A stretch of DNA of 14,856 bases from Bdellovibrionales bacterium (GTDB taxonomy: Bacteria; Bdellovibrionota; Bdellovibrionia; Bdellovibrionales; UBA1609), in NCBI GenBank assembly GCA_028279085.1, contig JANQSX010000113.1, positions 1 to 14,856 on the forward strand, in the 5' to 3' direction. This document shows positions 1 to 5,994 of the stretch, piece by piece. The notes under the pieces were generated by a model. That model saw only the letters and a list, made by a program, of their open reading frames with translations, had not been told where the DNA came from and ran no database searches. Position 1 is the first letter of the stretch, and each line of letters opens with the position of its first letter. Position numbers and translations under genes: made by a program.

Positions 1-153
1 CCTCTTGTTGGTTTTAGTGATAAAGGCTATTTTTCTGGATTCGCTTGGTGCTTTATCTTCTACACGGCTATAAACTTCTTTACAATATACCTTTAAATCA
101 TCTGACGGGTCGAATCCTCTAAAAACGAAATTATCAGTATTAAAATTTATCAT
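1..153 (-). CDS. Partial CDS, N-terminal 51 residues of an unrecognised protein
   Basis: The minus strand has an open frame from an ATG at 151-153 running off the left edge without a stop, giving 51 residues that begin MINFNTDNFVFRGFDPSDDL. An AAAGG stretch lies about six bases before the ATG, a reasonable ribosome binding site, and a TGATATAAG extended -10 lies a little further up (181-189). The fragment is soluble-looking and charged, with no signal peptide or membrane segment. The phrase FRGFDPSDDLKVYCKEVYSRV faintly recalls the N-terminus of HPF/RaiA-type ribosome-associated proteins, where a short strand is followed by a helix, but this is a guess and the rest of the gene is outside the window. 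Function unknown. Confidence 0.6.
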   Translation of the reverse strand, partial: MINFNTDNFVFRGFDPSDDLKVYCKEVYSRVEDKAPSESRKIAFITKTNKR

Positions 154-180
154 GTTTTACCTTTACTTTTAGAATAAGAC

Positions 181-189
181 CTTATATCA
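181..189 (-). promoter_or_regulatory. Possible extended -10 promoter for the left-edge gene
   Basis: On the minus strand this reads TGATATAAG, i.e. TG-N followed by TATAAG, an extended -10 element about 27 bases before the ATG at 153. No convincing -35 box is present at 16-18 bases, which is tolerated for extended -10 promoters. Base composition is AT-rich, so a chance match is possible. Confidence 0.3.
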
Positions 190-334
190 GCTAGAATAAC
201 TTTTTTGGAAACAGGAAAGGTCAACGTTTGTATATGGAATCTTTTTTTTTTTGTCAAGGTTTTTATTTAAATAACTTAAATAGAAGGTAAAAAAGCGTTT
301 TTATTTTGCTTTTTATAAAATTTTGAGAGCTTAG

Positions 335-379
335 TTTCTTAAATGTCATTTTTTTAAGAAAGATAGAAAGTCAGCTTTC
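335..379 (-). terminator. AT-rich hairpins downstream of the 67-aa gene, possible weak terminator
   Basis: Two small inverted repeats lie just beyond the stop of the minus-strand gene at 415. GAAAG/CTTTC at 366-379 has a 4-base loop. TTTCTTAAA/TTTAAGAAA at 335-361 is a perfect 9-bp stem with a 9-base loop. The stems are AT-rich and there is no clean U-tract, so termination is only a suggestion. The rest of 154-414 is AT-rich, with a long T run near 241-252, and I see no gene in it. Confidence 0.3.
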
Positions 380-414
380 AGACATTGTGTGTTGAAATTT
401 TGACAGAGTTATAT

Positions 415-618
415 TCAATGCAGGCAGTGATCTTGTACTCTGGATAAAGCCATACATTGGGTGCAACGGGCTTCTTCCTTGATGTAATGAGTATTAATAC
501 ACTCTACAAAAATATCCAATTTCCCATGACAAATAGGGCATTCTGTTTGCTCTCTTAAAAAATCAGTTTTTTCACTTTCTTTGTATTCATAATGTTCTCT
601 AACTTGATTGGTACGCAT
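415..618 (-). CDS. Small zinc-ribbon-like protein, 67 aa
   Basis: A hypothetical soluble protein of 67 residues. It carries two Cys pairs, CPIC at residues 27-30 and CTQC at 52-55, the usual geometry of a treble-clef or zinc-ribbon metal site, plus an additional Cys between them and a final CLH. This suggests a structural zinc site and perhaps nucleic-acid or protein binding, but no family is recognised with certainty. The start is well supported: AAGGAG sits seven bases before the ATG. The gene stands alone on the minus strand, divergent from the TrmB-like gene, with the palindromic repeat cluster between them. No promoter with a good -35 is visible. It is the only confidently called gene here that ends in TGA. 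Confidence 0.72.
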   Translation of the reverse strand: MRTNQVREHYEYKESEKTDFLREQTECPICHGKLDIFVECINTHYIKEEARCTQCMALSRVQDHCLH

Positions 619-735
619 TTGTTTTCTCCTTAGTTAAAGGTTTCTATATAATAGATATGCAAGAACCATTCACAGACTTTTAGCTTGTTTTTCCTCTGTT
701 TTTTGTCTTCTTTTTTTATAGTTGTCTATCTTTCA

Positions 736-763
736 TCATTCCCGCGAAATTCGCCTGTAATGA
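736..763. repeat. Degenerate palindrome with an ATTCCCGC arm
   Basis: TCATT and AATGA flank an inner GCGAA/TTCGC stem. The left arm contains ATTCCCGC, the same arm as the perfect palindrome at 13555-13574, so the two probably belong to one dispersed repeat family resembling the Neisseria dRS3-type short palindromes. The right arm is degenerate, with mismatches and a bulge. Confidence 0.5.
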
Positions 764-782
764 CGAATGTGGAATAAAGTTT

Positions 783-857
783 GTCATTCTGGACTTGATC
801 CAGAATCCAGAAGACAATCCAAACATCCTCTGGATTCCGAATCAAGTTCGGAATGAC
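783..857. repeat. Long inverted repeat, MITE/REP-like
   Basis: Two 29-base arms, 783-811 and 829-857, are reverse complements with four mismatches around a 17-base centre. They begin with GTCATTCTGGACTTGATCC and end with TTCGGAATGAC. Each arm is itself partly self-complementary, so the RNA would fold into a long hairpin. Repeats of this GTCATTC...GGAATGAC type are known as dispersed palindromic elements in several proteobacterial genomes. With its neighbours at 736-763 and 861-876, it fills the gap between the 67-aa gene and the TrmB-like gene. Confidence 0.7.
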
Positions 858-876
858 AGTCAAGTTCGGAATGACA
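843..876. repeat. Direct duplication of the inverted-repeat tail
   Basis: The 16-base string CAAGTTCGGAATGACA occurs at 843-858 and again, exactly, at 861-876, with an 18-base period. The first copy is the end of the right arm of the inverted repeat at 829-857, so the second is a partial tandem duplication of that arm. It ends about 40 bases before the TrmB-like start codon. Confidence 0.75.
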
Positions 877-900
877 TCTTAACTATCTTTTATGGAGATA

Positions 901-909
901 TGGTATATA
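901..909 (+). promoter_or_regulatory. Possible extended -10 immediately upstream of the TrmB-like gene
   Basis: The sequence reads TG-G-TATATA, an extended -10 form. Its predicted transcription start, about seven bases beyond the hexamer, falls at 916-917, i.e. on the ATG at 917. No Shine-Dalgarno sequence sits at usable spacing, as the only GGAG (894-897) is 19 bases away. This fits a leaderless transcript, as proposed for the amidase at 5251, but no good -35 is seen. Confidence 0.33.
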
Positions 910-916
910 AGAATAT

Positions 917-1555
917 ATGAGAGAGTTTAAAAAACAGTTTGTTCCAAGACCGAAGCTGGTTGCTCCTTTACTTTCGCCGGAAAATTCTTCTGTTACAGGA
1001 GGTAAAGTCCTTTCTGAAAATATTTTTTCCTTGGCAGGTCGTAAAGAATTGGAAATTGGTGCAGGAAATGGGGAGTTTGCTATTCAAAGAGCAAAAAACT
1101 GTCCTAGTTCTCACTTCATAGCGATTGAAAAAAGTCGGCGTTTATTTCACCGGATGGAAAAAAAATATCAAATAGATCCACTTCCTAACTTATGGATTTT
1201 TCATACTAATGCTGTTTGGTGGATTACTCATTTCGTGATTCAATGTAGTTTAGATAAAATCTATATTTTGTATCCTAATACTTACAAAAAATCTCGCCAA
1301 GCTAACTTAAGATGGTTTAATCGTCCTTTTATGTTTCATTTGCTTAAGTGTTTAAAACGGGGAGCTGAATTGGAAATAAGAACTAATGAGGAAAATTATT
1401 ATGAGGAATGTAAGTTAAAAATGCGAAATTATCCGTTTGTTAAAAAAACTCAGGACTTTAATCTTGTAAAATCTCCTTGTACGGCTTTTGAAAGGAAATA
1501 CATGGTTCATTATAAGCAGGTTTGTCGGGCTTTGGTATATACACGATTATTTTAA
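917..1555 (+). CDS. TrmB-like SAM-dependent methyltransferase (putative tRNA guanine-46 N7 methyltransferase, divergent)
   Basis: A class I SAM-dependent methyltransferase of 212 residues with the TrmB fold order. LEIGAGNGEFAIQRA (about 45-59) is the SAM-binding motif I. HFIAIEKS (66-73) is the acidic post-motif that holds the ribose. The C-terminal TAFERKYMVHYKQVCRALVY corresponds to the conserved TKFE...G region of TrmB. TrmB places m7G at position 46 of tRNA in the cytoplasm. The family's FPDPW-K-RH signature is replaced by YPNTYKKSRQANLRW, so the conserved Asp and Trp are absent and the substrate or activity may have changed. Length is slightly below the usual 215-240. It stands alone on the plus strand just after the repeat cluster. 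The ATG at 917 is the only sensible start and has no ribosome binding site. Confidence 0.75.
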   Translation: MREFKKQFVPRPKLVAPLLSPENSSVTGGKVLSENIFSLAGRKELEIGAGNGEFAIQRAKNCPSSHFIAIEKSRRLFHRMEKKYQIDPLPNLWIFHTNAVWWITHFVIQCSLDKIYILYPNTYKKSRQANLRWFNRPFMFHLLKCLKRGAELEIRTNEENYYEECKLKMRNYPFVKKTQDFNLVKSPCTAFERKYMVHYKQVCRALVYTRLF

Positions 1556-1636
1556 AAGAAGAAATGACAATTTTTTGCTGGAATTATAAGCCTTGGTTGG
1601 TTTCTTATTAAAAAAATTAATTTTTCTCAATTTCTC

Positions 1637-1647
1637 TGCCGTTAATT
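1637..1647 (+). promoter_or_regulatory. Shared upstream motif TGCCGTTAATT of VWA lipoprotein 1
   Basis: TGCCGTTAATT lies five bases before the ATG at 1653. The identical 11 bases sit at the identical distance before the paralogue at 3002. The core GCCGTTAA differs by one base from the sigma-28 (FliA) -10 consensus GCCGATAA, and a start point seven bases beyond it would fall at the ATG. The -35 side is weak (TTAATTTTT at 1617-1625). Interpretation as a -10 is inference; the conservation is directly seen. Confidence 0.45.
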
Positions 1648-1652
1648 AAATT

Positions 1653-2876
1653 ATGAAACTTTTTAATAGTTACGGTAAATGGTATCTAAAATCTCTAACA
1701 CTTATGGTTTTTATTGGTGTTGGTTTACTAGGGTTTTATATTGTTGGCTGTCAGGATCTGGATTTTAGCGCTATACCTGAGTATAACTGTGAAGAGGAAA
1801 TAAATGTCGAAGGGGTATCTTGTGAGGAACCTGAAATAGAGGCAAATATGTATGAAGGTGAAAGTACAGATGGTGAAGCGGATGGTGAGGGTGGTAGTGA
1901 CGGTGAAGGCAGGGAGCCTAGAGATCCTAGAGTTCGTACTGGTAAGCCGCCTATTCAGTATGGTTCTCGTACGACTATTCAAACCGTTATAGGAAAAATA
2001 GATATTCTTTTTGTTGTGGATAATTCTGGTTCTATGAAAGAGGAATTAGCTTCCATAGCTAATCAATTTGATTCTTTTTTAAATAGTATTAGAGATATGG
2101 ATTATCGTATTGCCATGATTACAACGGATTGGTTAAATGATCGAGGGCGGCTTTTACAATTTCCTAATGGTAGAACATTTCTGGGTAATCCTAATCGAAT
2201 TAGTTCAGTGCATAATGAAAATGTAGCACATTTTCAAAAAACGGTTAAGAGACCGGTTGGAAATACTGATGATGAAAGAGGTATTTATGCTTTAAATATG
2301 GCTTTGGATAATTCCTCAAATGCTGATTTTTTCAGACCTCATACTATTTTTGTGGTGATTATTGTTTCGGATGAAGATGAAAGAAGTTATGGAGGTTATG
2401 CTCCGCCGGGACAACATGGGAATGTTCCTCCTTTAGAGAGTTATGATTTACCTGAAACTTTTTTCCGGAAGTTTAGTCATCAAAATAAATATTCTACATT
2501 GTATGTTCATTCCATTATTATTAAACCCGGAGATACATCCTGTGTTGGAAAAGCGGGTGGTCTAGAAGGTCGTATTTATGCGCAAGCATCCAATCCCTCT
2601 TCAGCAATATTAGCTAAGTATGGAAATATTCGGAAAGGTCATGTAGGTTCTATTTGTTCCAGTAACTATAGTAGCCAATTAGGCCCTATAGGGGATTTGC
2701 ATCTCAATGAAGTTATTCTGCCTCTTCCTTGTTTTCCGGCTTCAAATAGCGTCTCTTTAAAAGTAGATGGAAAAAGTGTTGGTTTTAGAGTTGTTGATCG
2801 TCAAATTGTCGTGAATGAACGAGTTTCTTTTGGCGCGCAAGCAAAATATTCTTTTTATTGTAAAAAAAATAATTAA
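1653..2876 (+). CDS. VWA-domain lipoprotein, paralogue 1
   Basis: A predicted exported lipoprotein of 407 residues. A basic N-terminus and a hydrophobic stretch (about 12-32) end in the lipobox YIVGC, giving lipidation at Cys33. A low-complexity acidic linker of Glu, Gly and Asp (about 58-90) follows. The von Willebrand factor A domain begins near 114 with DILFVVDNSGSM, where D123-N-S-G-S127 is the MIDAS metal site. ITTDW (156-160) and the SDEDE motif (239-243) complete the fold. A later conserved block SICSSNYSSQLGPI (333-346) and several Cys suggest disulfides. VWA lipoproteins of this type are common in Bdellovibrio and myxobacteria and probably mediate metal-dependent protein binding at the outer membrane or in the periplasm; the ligand is unknown. 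The paralogue follows after 125 bases. No ribosome binding site is visible before the ATG. Confidence 0.85.
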   Translation: MKLFNSYGKWYLKSLTLMVFIGVGLLGFYIVGCQDLDFSAIPEYNCEEEINVEGVSCEEPEIEANMYEGESTDGEADGEGGSDGEGREPRDPRVRTGKPPIQYGSRTTIQTVIGKIDILFVVDNSGSMKEELASIANQFDSFLNSIRDMDYRIAMITTDWLNDRGRLLQFPNGRTFLGNPNRISSVHNENVAHFQKTVKRPVGNTDDERGIYALNMALDNSSNADFFRPHTIFVVIIVSDEDERSYGGYAPPGQHGNVPPLESYDLPETFFRKFSHQNKYSTLYVHSIIIKPGDTSCVGKAGGLEGRIYAQASNPSSAILAKYGNIRKGHVGSICSSNYSSQLGPIGDLHLNEVILPLPCFPASNSVSLKVDGKSVGFRVVDRQIVVNERVSFGAQAKYSFYCKKNN

Positions 2877-2985
2877 GAATATTTTATAATAAAAATTGTT
2901 CTTCCTTTTTTTTAAAAATTTTTTCCAGCCTTTGGTTATATACTTTCTATCTATCTAACAATTTATTCATTTTCTTATACTTTTT

Positions 2986-2996
2986 TGCCGTTAATT
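2986..2996 (+). promoter_or_regulatory. Shared upstream motif TGCCGTTAATT of VWA lipoprotein 2
   Basis: This is an exact copy of the motif at 1637-1647, again five bases before the ATG (3002), embedded in a similar T-rich stretch that aligns without gaps for at least 21 bases further upstream. It could be a sigma-28-like -10 driving a leaderless mRNA. An alternative is a sigma-70 -10 TATACT at 2976-2981, which would give a leader of about 14 bases and no -35 match. Confidence 0.45.
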
Positions 2997-3001
2997 TAGA
3001 T

Positions 3002-4132
3002 ATGAAAGCTTTTTATTATTGTAAAAAATATCTTGTATTGTGTCTTGTATTCGCTTTCTGTGTTTGCCTGAATTTTTTATTTATTGGTTGTCAGGGAACG
3101 GATTTTTATTCTTTAGCTTCTTTTGATTGTTCGGAAGAAGGGAATGTGGAAGGTTTATCTTGTGGTGAATCAATTATTGATGAAGGTGTGGAAATAGAAA
3201 ATTATAAAGACTCACAATTGGGTCCTGTTAATACTATAAGAACTCGTTTAGGCCGAATGGATATTCTTTTTGTGGTGGATAACTCCGTTTCTATGACAGA
3301 GGAACTGGCTTCTATAGCCAACCAGTTCGATCCTTTTTTGGAGACTATTAAAAAAGCGGATTACCGTATTGCTATCACTACAACCGACTGGGTTAATAAT
3401 CAAGGGAGGTTTTTAGAGTTTCCTAACAATCGTTATTTTTTAGATAACCCTGATGGAGATAGTTCAGTGCATAATGAAAATGTAGTACATTTTCAAAACA
3501 CTATTCAAAGGCCGGTTGGGAATACTAATGATGAAAGAGGTATTTATGTTTTAAATCAAGTTTTGGAACATTCGGAAAATGATGATTTTTTCAGACCTCA
3601 TTCTTTATTAGTAGTGATTATTGTATCAGATGAAGATGAAAGAAGCACAGGTGGTCGGGGAGAATCACCACTTCCATTAGAACAAGATGATTTACCTGAA
3701 ACTTTTTTCCGAAAGGTCAGTCGTAAACATAAATATTCTATAGTTACAGTGCATTCTATTATTGTTCCTCCAGGAGACCTTGCTTGTGCAAAGCAGGCTA
3801 GTGGGGTGGATGGTACTATTTATGCTCAGGCATCAGATCCTTCTGCAGCGACATTGGCTCAGTATGGAAATATTCAAAAAGGTCATGTAGGATCTATTTG
3901 TTCCAGTAATTACAGTAGTCAATTAGGTCCTATAGCGGACACATTGGTTAATGTGCCTCCTTTCCCTCTTCCTTGCTTTCCTTCGGAGGATCATGTTTCT
4001 TTCAAGATAGATCGGAAAAAGGTGAAAGTTAGAGTGGATAGGCGTAAGCTCTTTATAGAAGATAAAGCTTTTTTTGGTGCTAAGATAAAGGTTTCTTTTC
4101 GTTGCTTGAAAAATAGACGTGGAAATAGATAA
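3002..4132 (+). CDS. VWA-domain lipoprotein, paralogue 2
   Basis: A predicted lipoprotein of 376 residues, a tandem duplicate of the preceding gene. The hydrophobic signal (about 10-29) ends in the lipobox LFIGC with lipidation at Cys30. The VWA domain starts near 84. Its MIDAS is D93-N-S-V-S97, with Gly replaced by Val inside the motif but all metal ligands kept. TTDW (127-130) and SDEDE (209-213) are retained. Long blocks match paralogue 1, for example VHNENV-HFQ, RPVGNT-DERGIY and HVGSICSSNYSSQLGPI. The main difference is the linker between lipid anchor and VWA domain, which is about 30 residues shorter and lacks the Gly/Glu repeats. It ends only four bases from the convergent sohB-like gene. 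There is no ribosome binding site, but it shares the upstream motif of paralogue 1, so the two are likely co-regulated from separate promoters. Confidence 0.85.
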   Translation: MKAFYYCKKYLVLCLVFAFCVCLNFLFIGCQGTDFYSLASFDCSEEGNVEGLSCGESIIDEGVEIENYKDSQLGPVNTIRTRLGRMDILFVVDNSVSMTEELASIANQFDPFLETIKKADYRIAITTTDWVNNQGRFLEFPNNRYFLDNPDGDSSVHNENVVHFQNTIQRPVGNTNDERGIYVLNQVLEHSENDDFFRPHSLLVVIIVSDEDERSTGGRGESPLPLEQDDLPETFFRKVSRKHKYSIVTVHSIIVPPGDLACAKQASGVDGTIYAQASDPSAATLAQYGNIQKGHVGSICSSNYSSQLGPIADTLVNVPPFPLPCFPSEDHVSFKIDRKKVKVRVDRRKLFIEDKAFFGAKIKVSFRCLKNRRGNR

Positions 4133-4136
4133 CTTT

Positions 4137-5192
4137 TTACATCTTATGCGATCTTTTTCTCAAAATCTGTCTTAAATAAAAGAATCCTTTTTTAAATAAG
4201 GGAATGAAATGGGTCAAGGAACTGTAATCCACTTTTTTTGAAAATAGTTTTTGAAGTCCGGTCAATTCTTCTTCTTTTAAAGTGATTTGATAAACTTTTT
4301 TGTTGTTCAGTAAAGAGAGAATATAATCGTCACTAGTTATAATATCATCCACTAGCCCTAATTCTTTTGCTTTAGTTCCCAACCAGTGTTCCCCGGTTGC
4401 AATTTTTGATAAATCCAATTTTGGTCTATGTTTTGCAATATAATTTTTAAAGTGAGTGTGAATCTCTTCTAATTGTTCTCTTAGTTTTTCTCTTTTTTCG
4501 TCTGTGGTCTTTCCAAATAAAGTCAGTGTTCTTTTGTGTTCACCGGCGTAATGCTCTTCATAATCCACATTTTGTTTTTGTAGAAAACGGTAAAAATTGG
4601 GAATTTGTGCCAGCACTCCAATGGAACCAATGACAGCAAAAGGCGCGGCTAGAATTTTATGGGCTACGCAGGCCATTAAATAACCTCCACTTCCCGCTAC
4701 TTCGTCCACGCAAACTGTTAAATGAAACCCATGATCTCTGAGCCTTTGAAGTTGACTGGCTCCCAGTCCGTGGTTGTGTACCACTCCCCCGCGATTGTTG
4801 AGCTTTATAATAATTTCATCTTTTTTAGGATCGGCGGTTCTCAGTAATATAGAGATTTCCTCCCGTAGAAGATGCACTTGAGAGGCTTCTATGTCTCCTT
4901 TAAAATTGAGTATATAGGCACAGGCTTGACTGCTTTTTTCCGCTTTTTTTTGCTTTTTAATTGTTTTGATCTGTTTTTTAACTTCTTTTTCAGATTGGGT
5001 AACTGATTGAATTTTTAAACGATAATCTTGAAGACTTTCGCCTATATCCTCCACTTCCAGTTTTTTTTTCTTTTTCCATTTTTTGTGTTCGGAAACAGCA
5101 GAACCGATAAGAGCAGACAATCCCCCAAAGAGAATCGCAATGATAATAACTTTGCTTGCAAAAACACCTACTTCAAAAAAAAACTCAACCAT
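4137..5192 (-). CDS. sohB: SohB-like S49 family signal-peptide-peptidase-type protease
   Basis: A membrane-anchored serine protease of 351 residues. The N-terminal helix (about 11-31) is followed by a Lys-rich cytoplasmic-type stretch and a probable coiled region (40-90), then the S49 protease domain (91-310). The nucleophile is Ser168 in DEVAGSGGYLMACVA and the general base is Lys220 in AGEHKRTLTLFGK, the Ser/Lys dyad of the SohB/SppA family. IGSIGVLAQIPNF and ATGEHWLGTKAKELGLVDDI match E. coli SohB closely. Length agrees with SohB (about 350) and not with the doubled-domain SppA. It probably degrades membrane-associated peptides or signal-peptide remnants, acting in the periplasm from an inner-membrane anchor. 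AAAGGA lies about ten bases before the ATG. It is convergent with the VWA gene and divergent from the amidase, with about 50 bases between the divergent starts. Confidence 0.92.
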   Translation of the reverse strand: MVEFFFEVGVFASKVIIIAILFGGLSALIGSAVSEHKKWKKKKKLEVEDIGESLQDYRLKIQSVTQSEKEVKKQIKTIKKQKKAEKSSQACAYILNFKGDIEASQVHLLREEISILLRTADPKKDEIIIKLNNRGGVVHNHGLGASQLQRLRDHGFHLTVCVDEVAGSGGYLMACVAHKILAAPFAVIGSIGVLAQIPNFYRFLQKQNVDYEEHYAGEHKRTLTLFGKTTDEKREKLREQLEEIHTHFKNYIAKHRPKLDLSKIATGEHWLGTKAKELGLVDDIITSDDYILSLLNNKKVYQITLKEEELTGLQKLFSKKVDYSSLTHFIPLFKKGFFYLRQILRKRSHKM

Positions 5193-5214
5193 AACTTAGT
5201 GTCCTTTCTGTATG

Positions 5215-5243
5215 TTGATTCGGCTTAAATAAAAACATATAAT
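5215..5243 (+). promoter_or_regulatory. Near-consensus sigma-70 promoter of the amidase gene
   Basis: TTGATT (5215-5220), a 17-base spacer and a perfect TATAAT (5238-5243). This is the best promoter in the window. Transcription would start at about 5250, so the ATG at 5242, which lies inside the -10 box, cannot be on the message. The next in-frame ATG at 5251 would be at or one base from the 5' end, implying a leaderless mRNA. Confidence 0.65.
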
Positions 5244-5250
5244 GGAAAAA

Positions 5251-5937
5251 ATGTCTTTTGTCATCCATAGAAAAGCCCTTTCTTGTAATTATGATCTTAT
5301 AAAAATAAAAGTAGAATTTTTGGTGATTCATTATACTTCTGTTGGTTTATCAAAAACTTTAGAGATTTTTCAAAACCCTACTTCTAAAGCTTCCAGTCAT
5401 TTAGTGGTGGATAGAGATGGAACTGTATATGAGTTGGTTTCTTGTTTGGAAAATGGTGGATGTTTTAAGGCTTGGCACGCCGGAGATAGTGTCTGGGAAG
5501 TAGAGAATAAAAAATGGGAGCAATTTAATAATTTTTCTATAGGAGTGGAGTTAGTAAATAAAAATGGTAATTTGTGTGAGTATACACAAGAACAGTATCA
5601 TTCTTTACAGGTACTGATGCAAAAACTAAAAAACTTATATCCACCTTTAAAAAATCCGGATCGTGTTTTAGGTCATGAACATATTGCCGGTTATAGGGGA
5701 AAGGTGGATCCAGGATATTGTTTTAACTGGGTTTCATTTTTTAATATGAATTATTCTGGAAAAGCTCCTTTAAGGAAACCCGTTTTGTCGGAAGAGTTGT
5801 TAAAAATGTTTTCCATCCGATTTTCTGAATCGTTGAGGAAACCGGAAGGTAAAACAGATGAAGACTGGATGAAGCTTAATACTCAATTGGAATGTTTTTA
5901 TCGGAAACAAATTCAGATTGGTGAGTGTGAGAAGTAA
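5251..5937 (+). CDS. AmpD-like N-acetylmuramoyl-L-alanine amidase (Amidase_2)
   Basis: A zinc amidase of 228 residues that cleaves the bond between N-acetylmuramic acid and L-alanine, as AmpD does on anhydro-muropeptides in peptidoglycan recycling. Numbering from 5251, the zinc ligands are His27 (FLVIHYT), His142 (VLGHEHIAGY) and Asp153 (KVDPG), with the catalytic-type Lys151 in the same KVDPG motif. SSHLVVDRDGTVYELV, KAWHAGDS and NNFSIGVELVN also match AmpD. No signal peptide is seen, so it is likely cytoplasmic. It has a C-terminal tail of about 60 residues beyond the domain, making it longer than AmpD (about 187). I chose the ATG at 5251 over 5242 because the latter is inside the -10 box. 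A substrate such as intact peptidoglycan cannot be excluded. Confidence 0.88.
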   Translation: MSFVIHRKALSCNYDLIKIKVEFLVIHYTSVGLSKTLEIFQNPTSKASSHLVVDRDGTVYELVSCLENGGCFKAWHAGDSVWEVENKKWEQFNNFSIGVELVNKNGNLCEYTQEQYHSLQVLMQKLKNLYPPLKNPDRVLGHEHIAGYRGKVDPGYCFNWVSFFNMNYSGKAPLRKPVLSEELLKMFSIRFSESLRKPEGKTDEDWMKLNTQLECFYRKQIQIGECEK

Positions 5938-5976
5938 TCCATAATTAAAAAAAACTATTAATAATAAAAATGATAG

Positions 5977-5994
5977 GTGGTTAGTTCAAACCAC
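5977..5994. terminator. Hairpin between convergent amidase and hpt genes
   Basis: GTGGTT-AGTTCA-AACCAC is a perfect 6-bp stem with a 6-base loop. On the minus strand it includes the hpt stop codon and is followed by CTATCATTTTTATT and, further on, a run of T. This suits a weak intrinsic terminator for hpt. On the plus strand no U-tract follows. Confidence 0.42.

Noticed and set aside
1728..1982. Minus-strand ORF inside VWA lipoprotein 1
   Set aside because: It is a Thr/Arg-rich shadow of the Glu/Gly linker codons, with no ribosome site and no family features.
5028..5228. Plus-strand ORF antisense to the SohB N-terminus
   Set aside because: Phe-rich translation typical of the complement of Lys-rich codons. 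The SohB frame has clear catalytic motifs.
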